Position numbers and translations under genes: made by a program. Under the pieces are notes generated by a model. The model ran no database searches. It was not told where the DNA came from and saw only the letters and a list, made by a program, of their open reading frames with translations. From the NCBI GenBank assembly GCA_022496805.1, contig CM040102.1, forward strand, positions 21,855,955 to 21,919,954: DNA of 64,000 bases, read 5' to 3'. Below, in pieces: positions 36,590 to 48,879 of the stretch (position 1 is the first letter of the stretch; the number at the start of each line of letters is the position of its first letter). This stretch comes from Pohlia nutans. Taxonomy: Eukaryota > Streptophyta > Bryopsida > Bryales > Mniaceae.

Positions 36590-38240
36590 GGATAGAGTTT
36601 AAGAAGTATGTATCTTGCTCAATGTTGGCATGGTTCACTTCACCACATTGAGGGAGTTCAAGATTGTACAATATCGTGACTTTTGGTGCACATTTGTGGA
36701 CATTGTACATTTTGTTAAAAAACTAACTCTTAAACCAATTTTTAAAATATGTAGCAATAGTACAATGAAAAATGATGTGACTTTTAAATTTATGTATGCA
36801 TTAACCATTAAATAAAATCTTACTTTGTCAAAATGATTTTATCTTGAAGATTTTAAGTACCACAACTCCCATTTTAATAACAATTCGACTAATTTATTTT
36901 ATCAAAAAATGAATGTAATCGTAATCCATGTTTGATTCTATATTTGAATTTTAAATAATAAGCTCACTTGCAAATTTTCAGTCTCAAGCACATTTGAAAA
37001 AGAAATCCATCAAAAAAGTTTTTTAAAAAAGATAAACAATTCAAATCAACCAAAAGTAACACATTCTTGAATTTCAAAAATGAGAAAAAAATCAAATCAA
37101 ATTCAAAAAAATTGGAAGAGACTTTTCTTTACATGTTTGAACATTGAGAATTTTATAAGTCAAAATCTCATCAACAACACTTCTTTTTGTCTCTATTCTA
37201 GAAATTTTGAGTTCAATTTTGCACTGCAACGAGGCTTTTTTTTACATAAACATTAATTTAGATTACATGTATGTTATTTTTAACCTCTCTTTTTGGCATT
37301 GGTAGAGGACATCGGGTGATTGCAGGCTACGGTCTACCAAGTGGGGAGTGCAGCTTGTGCAGCTAGGGGCCAAGCAACTCATGCACTAGCATTGTAATGT
37401 GCACCTCTCGACTTTCAATTGAATCAAGAATTTCACCATCCCAAATAGGGTTTATGCTAATACTTTAATTTTAGCAATTGTTAAGTTAATTTCAAGACTT
37501 TGGGCTTTACTCAACAACCTTTTTTGTTTTTTACTCAGCAGAGGTAATTAGAGCCTTTTTTACATAACATCCTTAGCTAGGTTTTATGAAAAATGCATTT
37601 CATATCCCATCTCTGATATTGAACCATTATTTCATTTCCAAAAAAAATCCAAAAAAAAGCTAAAATTGCACGAAAATCTTAAAAAACAAAAACATCACAA
37701 AAAAATTAATGAAAAAATAAGTAAGCATGGTAAAAATAATAATAAAATATCGTAGCTTTGTACACACTTGTGGTATGTTGCTATAAATTTGTGAAGTTCA
37801 AATTTGAACTTCAGCCCTTCTAGCATTTTCCATAAAAAAAGGTGCAATTTTGACAAGCGATACGCTACCAAAGCCAAGTAGAAATGCTTAATTTGGATAG
37901 AAAGATTGAAATTTTGCAAACTTTATTGTGGTAGACATCTTAACTTTGGAATTCTAAAAACAATGCAATTTGTTTCGTCACAAAATTCCATCCCAATATT
38001 TATTGATGATTTTCCAAAGATTGGGAAAGTGCACCAATTTGTAGACTGCGACAAAAAGCTTGGGTGACCGGAGCTTGCAACCACCCCATCACTCTAGTGA
38101 AAATAATTTAATTGTTTTAATAGTTTCTATCACCGGTTTCTATTTATGATTTTCAAGAAGTTTAAAAGAATTGCAAAGTTGTACATTGCGGCATAGAAGC
38201 TGGTGAATTGTACCATGCAAACACCCTTGTTCACACTAAA
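36590..38240. repeat. Dispersed AT-rich repeat (second copy of 23.28 kb family) with insertion
   Basis: 36780-37310 matches 23280-23660, and 38110-38230 matches 23690-23800. Between them lies a segment (37320-37400) whose inverse, GGTCTACCAAGTGGGGAGTG, is the core of the 115-bp duplication at 40406-40635. No coding sequence. Confidence 0.5.
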
Positions 38241-38713
38241 GTTTAATGCAAAATATATGTCAAATTCATAAAAATTCATGAATTCATACACAAATACAAC
38301 TAGAAAGTAAGACTTGCAACACTATTGTAATCAAGTCTTTTTGTCCCTCTATCAAAATATTTAGTATCTTCTATATAAAAATAATTCCTTTCCGCCCTAC
38401 CAAATAGATTAACCCTTTGACACGCTTGCGTCCATATAAAAGACATGAAAAGATTGTAAGCCTTCTCTCGACTACATCCCATATAGTTTTCCATTCATCC
38501 AAAGTTTCCTTATTTCTTGTGTTAGCTGACTACCATTTGTATCATATAGATCTTCAAAATAAAGTATTGTGATTTATTTATTTTACATGGAAAAATTGAT
38601 TTATGTCAAGTTTCAATCTTTAGTTCATTCGATGTTATATCACTTACATTGTAAACAAACAATTCATTTATTTGTTATACCCCTCACATTGTAAACATTT
38701 GATATATTCCTTA

Positions 38714-38801
38714 CATCACATCATTGGAGCTAATTTAATTTTGAGCTAATTTAACGACTACTAATATAAAATAATATTAGCTCCAATATTGTGATGTAAT
38801 T
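38714..38801. repeat. Hairpin repeat
   Basis: ACATCACATCATTGGAGCTAAT faces ATTAGCTCCAATATTGTGATGT. A partial copy of its right half lies at 40283-40346 inside the 39.07-43.28 kb foldback. Confidence 0.55.
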
Positions 38802-39068
38802 TCAATGATTTTTTGTTAAATTGTATGAACATAGCATTAATATAATAATATTTTAAAATTTAATTAACTTTGTTCATTTCATCATATTAATAGGCATCAA
38901 ATTATCATCAATATAACATCAATCTAATGTTTATTAATATTTGAAGAACATGATAATATCTAATCATACATGATTATTTTTTATTAGAGAACATAGGATT
39001 CCACAGTTCATAGCATTCTTTTAAGCCGTGCATCAAAAGTAAAAAGCCCCAAGAGTCGATGTCAATTT

Positions 39069-42000
39069 AAAGGGATCAGTAGTCATTTACCCCTTTGTTG
39101 AAAAATTAATATTGAATGTACTTTGTCATGTAGTTCTTGAAGTTTAGAATTAACACTATGTGTACTTTGTTAATATGGAAATCAACACTGAATGTATTTT
39201 GGAAATTTCACCCTAAATGTACTTTATCAATTAATAAAATGACTTGATTGTCAATTTGTAGAAATTAAACTACATGGTGGGTGTAGTTTAAAGTGGTGAC
39301 CAAGGCCTTTGTAAGTCCTAATTTCTCTTCTAATGTAAGACTTTGTAACCTTCATTTCATTAGAACTTAACCTTTAACGGATTGTGTGTCCGTTTTTTGA
39401 ATGACAATTGACAAAATGCTTTTGACAAAAGAACTTAACCTTTAACAAATGCCATTGACAAAAGAATCATCCTATTGTAACCTTTCCTTTTATCCTTTGG
39501 GTAGTACACTTCAAATGGGGTCGACTGTTTTGCAACTAATAAGATTTTTAATTGGGTTTTATCATGACTTTTTTAGAATTCTCAATTGCAAGTCACCAGA
39601 TTTTCACAATTCACATGAATTCAAATCTTATGAATTGCTATTCATAAATCATAACTTTTCAAGAATTCAATTGATCAACATCTTGTTCATTTTTCAAATA
39701 TTGAGATGATTGTTTTTTATAGCAAAAATAACATTGAGTTGAATTTTACTTACAGATAAGATAGTTACTTCCACACATTATGGAACATTCTCATTAGTCA
39801 CATGTGAAAGGGAAGATGCGTACAAGGTACGCGGAGGTGAAAGAGAAGCACAGGGCTAGACTAACACTCTTCTTCATTCTCATCTCCTCAATTTACATGC
39901 CTTACGATTCGCACCACCTCTAATTGTATAGAGCCCGACAGCAATAACAGATGCGTAAACCGGTGAAGGGAAGATACGTACAAGGTACGCGGAGGTGAAA
40001 GATAAGATGCGGGAAATAGTGAAAGGGAAGATGCGTACAAGGTACGCGGAGGTGAAAAAGAGATGCATGAACCGGTGAAGGGAAGATGCGTGAACCAATG
40101 AAGGGAAGATGTGTACAAGGTACGCGGAGGTGAAAAATATAATGTGCGAAACGGTGAAAGGGAAAATGTGCACAAGGTACGCGGAGGTGAAAGAGAAGAT
40201 GCCTGAAATTGTGAAAAGAGTAAAAGTATGGTAAAATGAACCATTAAAGTCATTTTTAGTGTTGAAATTACAAAAGTCATCTTTAATTTTGAGCTAATTT
40301 AACAACTATTAATGTAAAATAATATTAGCTCCAATATTGTGATGTAATTGAAAGTTGAGACGTGTACATTACAACGCTAGTGTATGAGTTGCACGACCCT
40401 TAGCTGCACTCCCCACTTGGTAGACCGTAGCTTGCAATCACTCAGCTACTCTGTGAGATCTTGATGTTGCAATTAGCATGGGGCTTTTCAAATGTGAACA
40501 TGATGATGGAAGTTTATAGTGCACTCCCCACTTGGTAGACCGTAGCTTGCAATGACTAAGCTACTCTGTGAGATCTTGATGTTGCAATTAGCATGGGGCT
40601 TTTCAAATGTGAACATGATGATGGAAGTTTATAGAGATGAATATAAGGTGTCACTGTTATTTAAGGATTATATATTACTTAATGTCCACTTCGGACTCTA
40701 GAGTACTTTGAAATTCTTTGGGAGAATGACACGAGGGTCATATTACATTTGATAAGCAGAGCTCTTACAATTTTAAATGTCAGAGGCATAATTCATTTGG
40801 ACCTCAAACCACAAAACCTTTTTTCCTTGAATTCTCTAGGTAATTCCTCCATGTTGTCTTGAGTGATTTTGGTTACTCTTTCTTTTGTGAAGAAGGTACA
40901 TGTTTCAATGACGTGTATGAAATGTTACAATTTGCAATGGCGTTTTTATAAATATAATTTTTTTTTAAAGTGAATCTTGTGACAAATACTTTGTTAATAA
41001 ATGGTTTTTCCATCTATGTCAACCCTTCAACTTTCACTTTCAACATATAGTTGCAACATTTTATTGATCTTAAAGATTCTTTTCAACAAGAAAATAAGGA
41101 TTATGAAAGAGTTTCATTTTGGGTTGATAAAAGAACAATCCAATGGTATATCCTCAAGGCAAAAGTACAAAATCATGACTCTTAATTATCATGTCTTAGG
41201 TCTTTGGACATCTTAGTATTGTTTAGCCTTTAAGAAGATATTGGAAAGTCCTCTCTGAGTGATTGCTTAACAATAAGTGTATTGCCTTGATTGTTGATGC
41301 TTCTTTTGGTAAACTGCAGGAGGAAGAATGAAATAAAGTCTTTGCATTAATTTTTGCGAACAAGCATTGATTGCTTATACCCCGAGAATTGTTCTAGTCT
41401 TGCATCAATAAATGCATCTTCTATTCTAAATATGATGTAGCTTTAAAATCTATAGAATGAAAGCTTGATTGATTTGAAAACACTTATTTGCAAAAATTTA
41501 TCACATAACATTAACATTAACTTCATGTTCAACTAAGAGACCAATTATACAATCAATAGAAAATTATAATTATATGAACATGACATTAGTATACTAATGA
41601 TTTAATATTAACTTAATTCTTCTGTTTTATCAAAGTAATAGGCATCAAACTAACATTAAAAAGAACATCAATTAAAATCATTAAAATGAGTGCATTTGGT
41701 GAATGTTATGCCAATTGACAACACATTTGACAATATTGTCTTCTTAAAATTAAAAAATATATAAAACACGTGGAAAAATGTTATTTAACGTTTTGAAGGA
41801 AAATAATTTGAAGGCCTTACAAAAGATGAGTATGGTATTCATAACAACATTTTATTTTAAAAAGGCAAATGAACAAAGCAAAGTGAAAAAAATGGCAAAG
41901 AGAGTTTTGGTACAAATCTAGGTTTTTGAATATAAAGTGAGTATTTTGAAAATTTTATCGTAATTTATGGCCTTTGACCAAAAAAATTGTAATTTCAACA

Positions 42001-43283
42001 CTAAAGTTGACTTTAATGGTTCATTTTAATGTGCTTTCACTCCTATCACGGTTTTTTCGCATCTTCTCTTTTACCTCTACGTACCTTGTATGCATCTTCC
42101 CTTTCATCTTCCCTTTCATAGTTTCATCTCCACGTGCCTTATACGCATCTTCCCTTACACTATTTCCAGCATCTTCTTTTTCACCTCCGCGTACCTTGTA
42201 CGCATCTTCCATTTCACAGTTTCACGCATCTTCTTTTTCACCTCCGCGTACGTTGTACGCATCTTCCCTTTCACTATTTCCCGCATCTTATCTTTCACCT
42301 CCGCGTACCTTGTACGCATCTTCCCTTTCACTATTTCCCGCATCTTATCTTTCACCTCCGCGTACCTTGTACGCATCTTCCCTTCACCGGTTTACGCATC
42401 TGTTATTGCTGTCGGGCTCTATACAATTAGAGGTGGTGCGAATCGTAAGGCATGTAAATTGAGGAGATGAGAATGAAGAAGAGTGTTAGTCTAGCCCTGT
42501 GCTTCTCTTTCACCTCCGCGTACCTTGTACGCATCTTCCCTTTCACATGTGACTAATGAGAATGTTCCATAATGTGTGGAAGTAACTATCTTATTTTTAA
42601 GTAAAATTCAACTCAATGTTATTTTTGCTATAAAAAACAATCATCTCAATATTTGAAAAATGAACAAGATGTTGATCAATTGAATTCTTGAAAAGTTATG
42701 ATTTATGAATAGCAATTCATAAGATTTGAATTCATGTGAATTGTGAAAATCTGGTGACTTGCAATTGAGAATTCTAAAAAAGTCATGATAAAACCCAATT
42801 AAAAATCTTATTAGTTGCAAAACAGTCGACCCCATTTGAAGTGTACTACCCAAAGGATAAAAGGAAAGGTTACAATAGGATGATTCTTTTGTCAATGGCA
42901 TTTGTTAAAGGTTAAGTTCTTTTGTCAAAAGCATTTTGTCAATTGTCATTCAAAAAACGAACACACAATCCGTTAAAGGTTAAGTTCTAATGAAATGAAG
43001 GTTACAAAGTCTTACATTAGAAGAGAAATTAGGACTTACAAAGGCCTTGGTCACCACTTTAAACTACACCCACCATGTAGTTTAATTTCTACAAATTGAC
43101 AATCAAGTCATTTTATTAATTGATAAAGTACATTTAGGGTGAAATTTCCAAAATACATTCAGTGTTGATTTCCATATTAACAAAGTACACATAGTGTTAA
43201 TTCTAAACTTCAAGAACTACATGACAAAGTACATTCAATATTAATTTTTCAACAGATGGATTAATGACTATTGATCCCTTTCA
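39069..43283. mobile_element. 4.2-kb foldback element with minisatellite arms
   Basis: Left arm about 39069-40260 and right arm about 41985-43283 are near-identical inverted repeats. For example, 39449-39709 and 42641-42901 translate to the same 86 residues from opposite strands. Each arm has a unique outer part of about 0.7 kb and an inner array of units GGGAAGATGCGTACAAGGTA + CGCGGAGGTGAAA, itself containing the palindrome GCGTACAAGGTACGC. The 1.7-kb middle has no transposase; it holds a 115-bp tandem duplication (40406-40635). The design resembles foldback (FB)-type elements. A single arm of the same family lies at 55188-56395. Confidence 0.75.
40406..40635 (+). repeat. 115-bp tandem duplication
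   Basis: Two head-to-tail copies starting GCACTCCCCACTTGGTAGAC (40406 and 40521), nearly identical, ending AGTTTATAG. A third, inverted partial copy lies at about 37335-37400. Confidence 0.8.
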
Positions 43284-43689
43284 ATTGACAAAATACATTC
43301 ACTATTAATTTCAAAATTGACAATGTACATTCAAGGTGAAAAAGAAGGTGGCACAACATGTGATCTTCACAATGTCAACATGCGGTTTGATCATACTTAC
43401 GGCCATAAATCTTTCATTATCGACGGTATGTATAGCCAAGAACTTTATTGAAAGCTACTCCTTCTACTCTATAATAAGCTTCATGTTTGCTCAATATACA
43501 GATCTTACTGGCCTAGGGTTTGCAAGGCTCTAACTACTCGCCTAATGGATCACACCATTTACTTAGGGTCCATAACATTGTACTAGTTAATTCTTCTATT
43601 GTGAGGGTTGAGTAAACTTATCATATCATATAGGACTATGTATTTGTAGTAAAGAAATTGTAAATTGCTAAAAGATGATTTCCATTTTT

Positions 43690-44280
43690 CAAATTTCAAA
43701 TTTCAAATCACCAACGGGACTTTCTTGAAAAATGAAAAGAAAATAATCATTGCTCTCTTCTATGAAAATACCTTTTATAATCATTTGTTGATTTTTTTTT
43801 TTATCAACAACGTGGTTTAATACCATTGGCAACCCATCTCCATCTCTTTCTAACCAATAATATTTTATCCTTTCAACTTTCATCTTGCGCAAGAAGACCA
43901 AAGGTTGTAATTGAAAGGGCTAAAGACAATACCTTTTAGAGCTGTTTGACATCTCAACGTTCAAGTGGTTCCATTCCATCGGCAATCCATCTTTATCTCC
44001 ATCAAAAGTTAGAACGCATAACCTTATGTCTTTCGAACTTGCATCATATGCATGAAGACCAAACATTGTGATGGAAAAAACGAGAGCTAATCTCTCTACT
44101 ATGGCAATACTTTTCATAACCGGTTGTTGACTAACACTAACGTAGCTCCATCTCATTGGTGACCCATCTCCATTAGAGTGATAGATAGTAGGGCCAAAGC
44201 TAATTCCTCTACTATAACAATACCTTTTATAACCGAATGTGGCTTCATTTCGCTAGCAACCTCTGTCCATCAAAAATAAC
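43690..44280 (+). repeat. Three diverged tandem units of about 150 bp
   Basis: The landmarks AACCCATCTCCATC / GCAATCCATCTTTATC / GACCCATCTCCATT, 'GAAGACCAAA', and 'CAATACCTTTTA' repeat in order at about 43800, 43980 and 44150. Small minus-strand frames here follow the repeats and are not called. Confidence 0.5.
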
Positions 44281-44574
44281 AAACAACTGGCATTTTAGCC
44301 ATGAAAACTAAAGGTTGTGATTGAAAAGCAAATAACCGGTTATATATGATAACCTACTCACTGCTACCCGGCTTGTCGGTTATCAAATATGTATTTGCAC
44401 ATGATCAATTTTCATATGTAAACTTATCTTTGTTAATTTTGTAAAATTTAAGTATAAAGTGAATTTTTTTCTAATGACATAACAATTTCTTGACTTCGTT
44501 GCCATCCAGCTTCTAACCCGCCCATACCACCTTCCTAATCAATATGGTACTCCGTAGGATGTTACAGATGTACA

Positions 44575-44826
44575 GTACTCGGAAGAAATGTTACGTAATT
44601 TTTACTTAACTCAAGTTCTACTATAGTGAACTTCAAGTGACCACTAGGAGTTCAATTTTAGACAAATCACCTTGGAATTTTCACCTATTTATAGAAAGAA
44701 AAATAAAGTTGTGAAAAGTAAAAGATATGCGGATAATTGCTAAAATTGAACTTCTAATGGTCACTTGAAGTTCACTATAGGAGAACTGGAGTTAAGTAAA
44801 AATTACGTAACATTTCTTCCGGGTAC
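44575..44826. mobile_element. Foldback MITE, copy 1 (GGAAGAAATGTTACGTAA family)
   Basis: Ends GTACTCGGAAGAAATG and CATTTCTTCCGGGTAC. The two halves pair along almost the whole 252 bases (AAGTGACCACTAGGAGTTCA against the mirrored block). A second copy lies at 50385-50650. Confidence 0.75.
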
Positions 44827-45646
44827 TACACATAAGAAAAAAGAAAAAAAGAAAATTAAACCACCTTCTTATTCCTCACCCCATTACATGACAAAATACA
44901 ATAATGAGAGGCAACACCTTTTGCAATGGGACCACAATCTTATTACAATTCGAAACTATGTTTAGGCGGCAATGACATAATAATCTCAAAATTAGTGGAA
45001 TAAGAATGACATTCCCTCATTACTTACAAAAATGGATTTAAGGTAAAATTCTCTTTCAAAAGGGTACTCAATTGCACTACTCTATTATGCAATGCTATTG
45101 GCCAACTCCTTGAGTGCCGTGCCCAGCTCTCGTTCCCATGCGCCCCGACGTTCTCTTGTACCACGTTCCCAAGTGCCCCTTACTGGAACCGTAGATCTTC
45201 GAGAGCATTTGCATCGAGCCAGTCGATGGCACGATGTGACGTAACAACGTCAGAGCCGAAACTTTTTGGGACCGGGCTGCCCGACCAGAGGGGCAGAGCA
45301 GTGACAGCGGCTAGTAAGTTAGCGGTTGCGGTCTTGAGCTTCTGATCATACACTCATACCTCTTTAATATCACACCCTCCGTTCTGTCACTAAACCTTCC
45401 GAGTGGACGTACTCACTCTGTATTCTCACTGTTGAACGGAAATGCAACGAGAAGGGTGAAAAATATTCTACATTTTGGTGTCACTTTTGTGGTATCAAAA
45501 TGTTCCAAAGCTTCATATAATGCTGTGCATTTTGTGACATTAAAGAGGGCTAGTGTAGCAATAGGATCTTTTCTCATGTGATATTCAATTGCAGTGCATA
45601 CAATAATCACCATACCTCTATAATATCCGGCAATACTCTTGATATA
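44827..45646. other. Gene-free stretch
   Basis: A somewhat GC-richer block (45100-45340) stands out from its AT-rich surroundings but holds no convincing open frame, splice structure or RNA gene. Confidence 0.35.
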
Positions 45647-45650
45647 TTAA

Positions 45651-47006
45651 CCCCTAAACGTCCTCACCTATGTCCAGTTTAGGCAGTTTTACAAAGATGC
45701 ATTATAAAATGCAATTAATATGAATATTTAAAACTTGATGTATGAATAAAAGTTATACATTTTGAATTTTAGATTCTATCTATACGATTAGATCTGTGAT
45801 TGTTATCACTAATCTTTTTCTATAAATTTTGAAACATAAAATAAAAAATTATTTTGTAATTCAATTACGAATAAGATATTGCCAATATGTGGATGAAATT
45901 TGTTGTGATGGGTTAAAATGTAGTACTTTAGGTGTAGTGATTTTTGGAGATTTTTTGGATGTTTGATTTTGAGAGTTTATTTTTTCAAGAACACTTTTAG
46001 ACCAAAATCTTCAAGATTTTAGGTGCAACACTGCAACACAAAATGAGGCATAATTTTTTCAGAAATTGTTTCCTTTTCGATCGGATCACACATACATGAA
46101 GCTAACTTCCCATAAAAAATTCAGTAAAAAAATCACACCACAGAAAGTACATGATGGATGAGAAATTACGGATGAAATCAATACACCATGCAAAATATGC
46201 ATGGTTGGGCAGTTAAGTGTTAAGGTGATACCATGATGATATCCGCGGATATCACCTCATGAAGTTGCTACATATTTATATCATGATGAGCATTCTCGCT
46301 ATATTTCAAAAAAAATTCATTTTCTTTCTTTGTATGTTTAGCAGCCCCATTTTTGGGGTAGAAATCTAGGTAATTTTATCCAGTTTTGAGATAACTAGTC
46401 TCAATAGAATCATCAACTGAGGGCCACTTTATGTTGCATGGGTGGAAGGATCAAGCTTAACTAACCTCTAACTGCCCAACCATGATGCACAAATTTGAAC
46501 TTCGTTTTCTCATCCATCATGCACTTTTTGCAATGTGGATTTTATAATGAAACTTTTATGGGAAGTTAGCTTCATGCATGTGTGATCCAATTAGAAAGGG
46601 GACGATTTGTGAAAATTTTATGTCTCATTTCATGCCACATTGTTCCACCAAAAATTTCGAAGATTCTAGTCTAAATGTGCTCTTGAAAAAGTCAACTCCT
46701 AAAATTAAGCAACCAAAAAATCTCCAAAAATCACTACACTTCAACCCATCACAACAAATTTCATTCTTAGATTGTCGTTATCTTATTCATAATCAAATTA
46801 CAAAAGAATTTTGAATTTTAGGTTTCAAATATTATAGAAAAACATTTGTGTTAGCAATCATAGATCTATCCATTTGGATAGAATCTAAAATTCATAATGT
46901 ACAACTTTTATTCGTACATCAAGTTCAAAAATATCCCTCTTAGATGCATTTTATAATGCATCTTCGGAAAATTGCCAAATCTAAAGAAGGTGAAGAAGTT
47001 TAGAGG
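45651..47006. mobile_element. TTAA-flanked 1.36-kb element with 560-bp inverted arms
   Basis: Flanked by TTAA at 45647-45650 and 47007-47010. Starts CCCCTAAACGTCCTCACC and ends GGTGAAGAAGTTTAGAGG. The arms 45651-46230 and about 46456-47006 are inverted copies of each other. The centre (46231-46455) is unique. One arm recurs alone at 337-905. The 78-codon frame within is not transposase. Confidence 0.75.
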
Positions 47007-47010
47007 TTAA

Positions 47011-47552
47011 CCCCTAAAAGCCCGAGGGGTATTGGACAAAACATAGATGTGTTATAATATGTGCCTTCCATATGTTTGATGAAGGTTGGTTCAATAGACA
47101 AAATGTAGAGTATCATCTTTACAAATTATCTGTACGGTCAAACTTCCTAAATAATCTTTAGATCATTTTTTAATGAATTTAAAAGCATTAACCTTCGAAA
47201 ATTTGTATAAATTATAATTTTCAATTTTAGAGTTCAAAATTTAGTGCGATTGGTTAAAGTTGGGCTATCTATCGTAAACTTCAGAAAAGCAAGAGAAACG
47301 ATGGAGGAATCATCATTACTTTCCCCAAATAGCAAATTTTGTAACACTAAGACAATGTTGAGGTAATCTACTTTGAAAAATTCTCCCGGGTGGAGTTTAA
47401 CTTGGATTTCCATAATTCAAATTGGGTTGGAAAGTAGACTTGATATAGTATTTTAAAATATTTTTTATTTTTTCAAAAAATTATTTTTTTGTTCCGGGCA
47501 GCCCGTATTTTCCGGGCAGCGACCAGAAAATGGTCGCTCGGGAGCTTAGGGG
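47011..47552 (-). mobile_element. TTAA-flanked 542-bp element abutting its neighbour
   Basis: Starts CCCCTAAAAGCCCGAGGGGT directly after the TTAA (47007-47010) that also ends the previous element. It ends GCTCGGGAGCTTAGGGG before TTAA at 47553-47556. It is the inverse of 24231-24770. Confidence 0.8.
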
Positions 47553-48115
47553 TTAAGATTTGAACCAACATTATATGCAACTAGCATTGAAATAACAAGC
47601 TTAAAATAATAATCCATTGCGTTTATAACACCTTATGAGGCAAAAAACGTCCATTCCACAAATATTACCACAATACCGTACATGGAAGGCACAGTCGGCA
47701 CTTTCTTGTCGAATAATTAATAAAAGTTGAAATAGTGGAGGTCGGCACTTTCAAAAGTAATTATTAAGAAATTGGCTATAAATAGCTAACATTAAAAAAA
47801 AAATCGGCAGTTGAACATTTTATTTTATTTTTGTGTCTACAATTTTCATTGAATGTTATGTTTTCATTGAGTGTTACGTTTTGAGTTTGTTTTATTTATT
47901 TTTGGCTTTTTTTTACTTTCTTTTTGACAAAATACTTAATAAATTTATTTATTTATTTGGCATTTTTTTGGAGAATTATTTTTTGCCAACCCTGCCTTCC
48001 ATGTTAGCACAAATATTTCTAGCATGCCATGTACACACTACCTCTACATGCTCATTCTTGTTACTTGGTATATTTGCAAAGTGAACATTGAACAAAACGA
48101 AGTAAAACAAGTTAA

Positions 48116-48850
48116 CCCCTAAACGTACCAACCCTTTGAACAAAAGTAGATTCTAGCCTCAAAAGTAGATATTAGTATGGCTTGAATGTACATAAGGTGT
48201 AAGAAGAAGAAGAACACCGGGCCCGGAGGGGCCGGCGTGAATAAAGTATCTGTTCGACCCACCGTAGATTCGATGTCCACATGACAAAGGATCAATGGCT
48301 AGGACTACTCGCCCCTGTTTAGGATTAGATACTATCAGACCTACAAGAACTTTTTGAGAAATCAACGAATAGTGTGGGGGTGATGAGTTAAATGTATTGA
48401 TGGTTATAGAAGTGTGAGTATTAAGGTGAGGTTGGGTTGGGAGGTATTGGTTGATTGTTTTCAATTTTACGTTTGTGGAGTATTGACATGGTATGGTGTA
48501 TGGCTATAGTATTAATGTCTTGAAATGTCGGTTTGATGCGACTTTTGGGAATATTAAATTTGGTTTTAAGGAGTTTATAGAGGAGATGTGGGTGGAGGCA
48601 TACATAAGGTGTACATAAGAAGACCATTGCAAGCATAAAATCTACTCAACAAATTAGACAAACTTGTTGTTGGAGACCTCCCCAATATTATCAACAGCTC
48701 CCCATCACAAGAGATTTATTATAGTTGGTAGAGAATTTAATAGGCTTTCAAAGGTGGCTTGGATGAAAATCATCCGAGGTTGTATGAGAAAGTTACAAGG
48801 CTTCGAATTTGTTCGTGATCCGGTTTCTGGACGCTGGAAACATTTAGGGG
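48116..48850 (+). mobile_element. TTAA-flanked 735-bp element
   Basis: TTAA on both sides (48112-48115, 48851-48854). Starts CCCCTAAACGTACCAACC and ends GCTGGAAACATTTAGGGG. The interior is not shared with the other TTAA families here, and its small frames (48159-48464, 48664-48933) have no recognisable domain. Confidence 0.6.
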
Positions 48851-48879
48851 TTAAAAATGATTTTGGCACTAATCATGGT

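Noticed and set aside
39449..42901. Pair of identical 86-codon frames in opposite orientation (39449-39709, 42641-42901)
   Set aside because: They lie in the two arms of the foldback, and their identity reflects arm identity. No domain or start context supports a gene.
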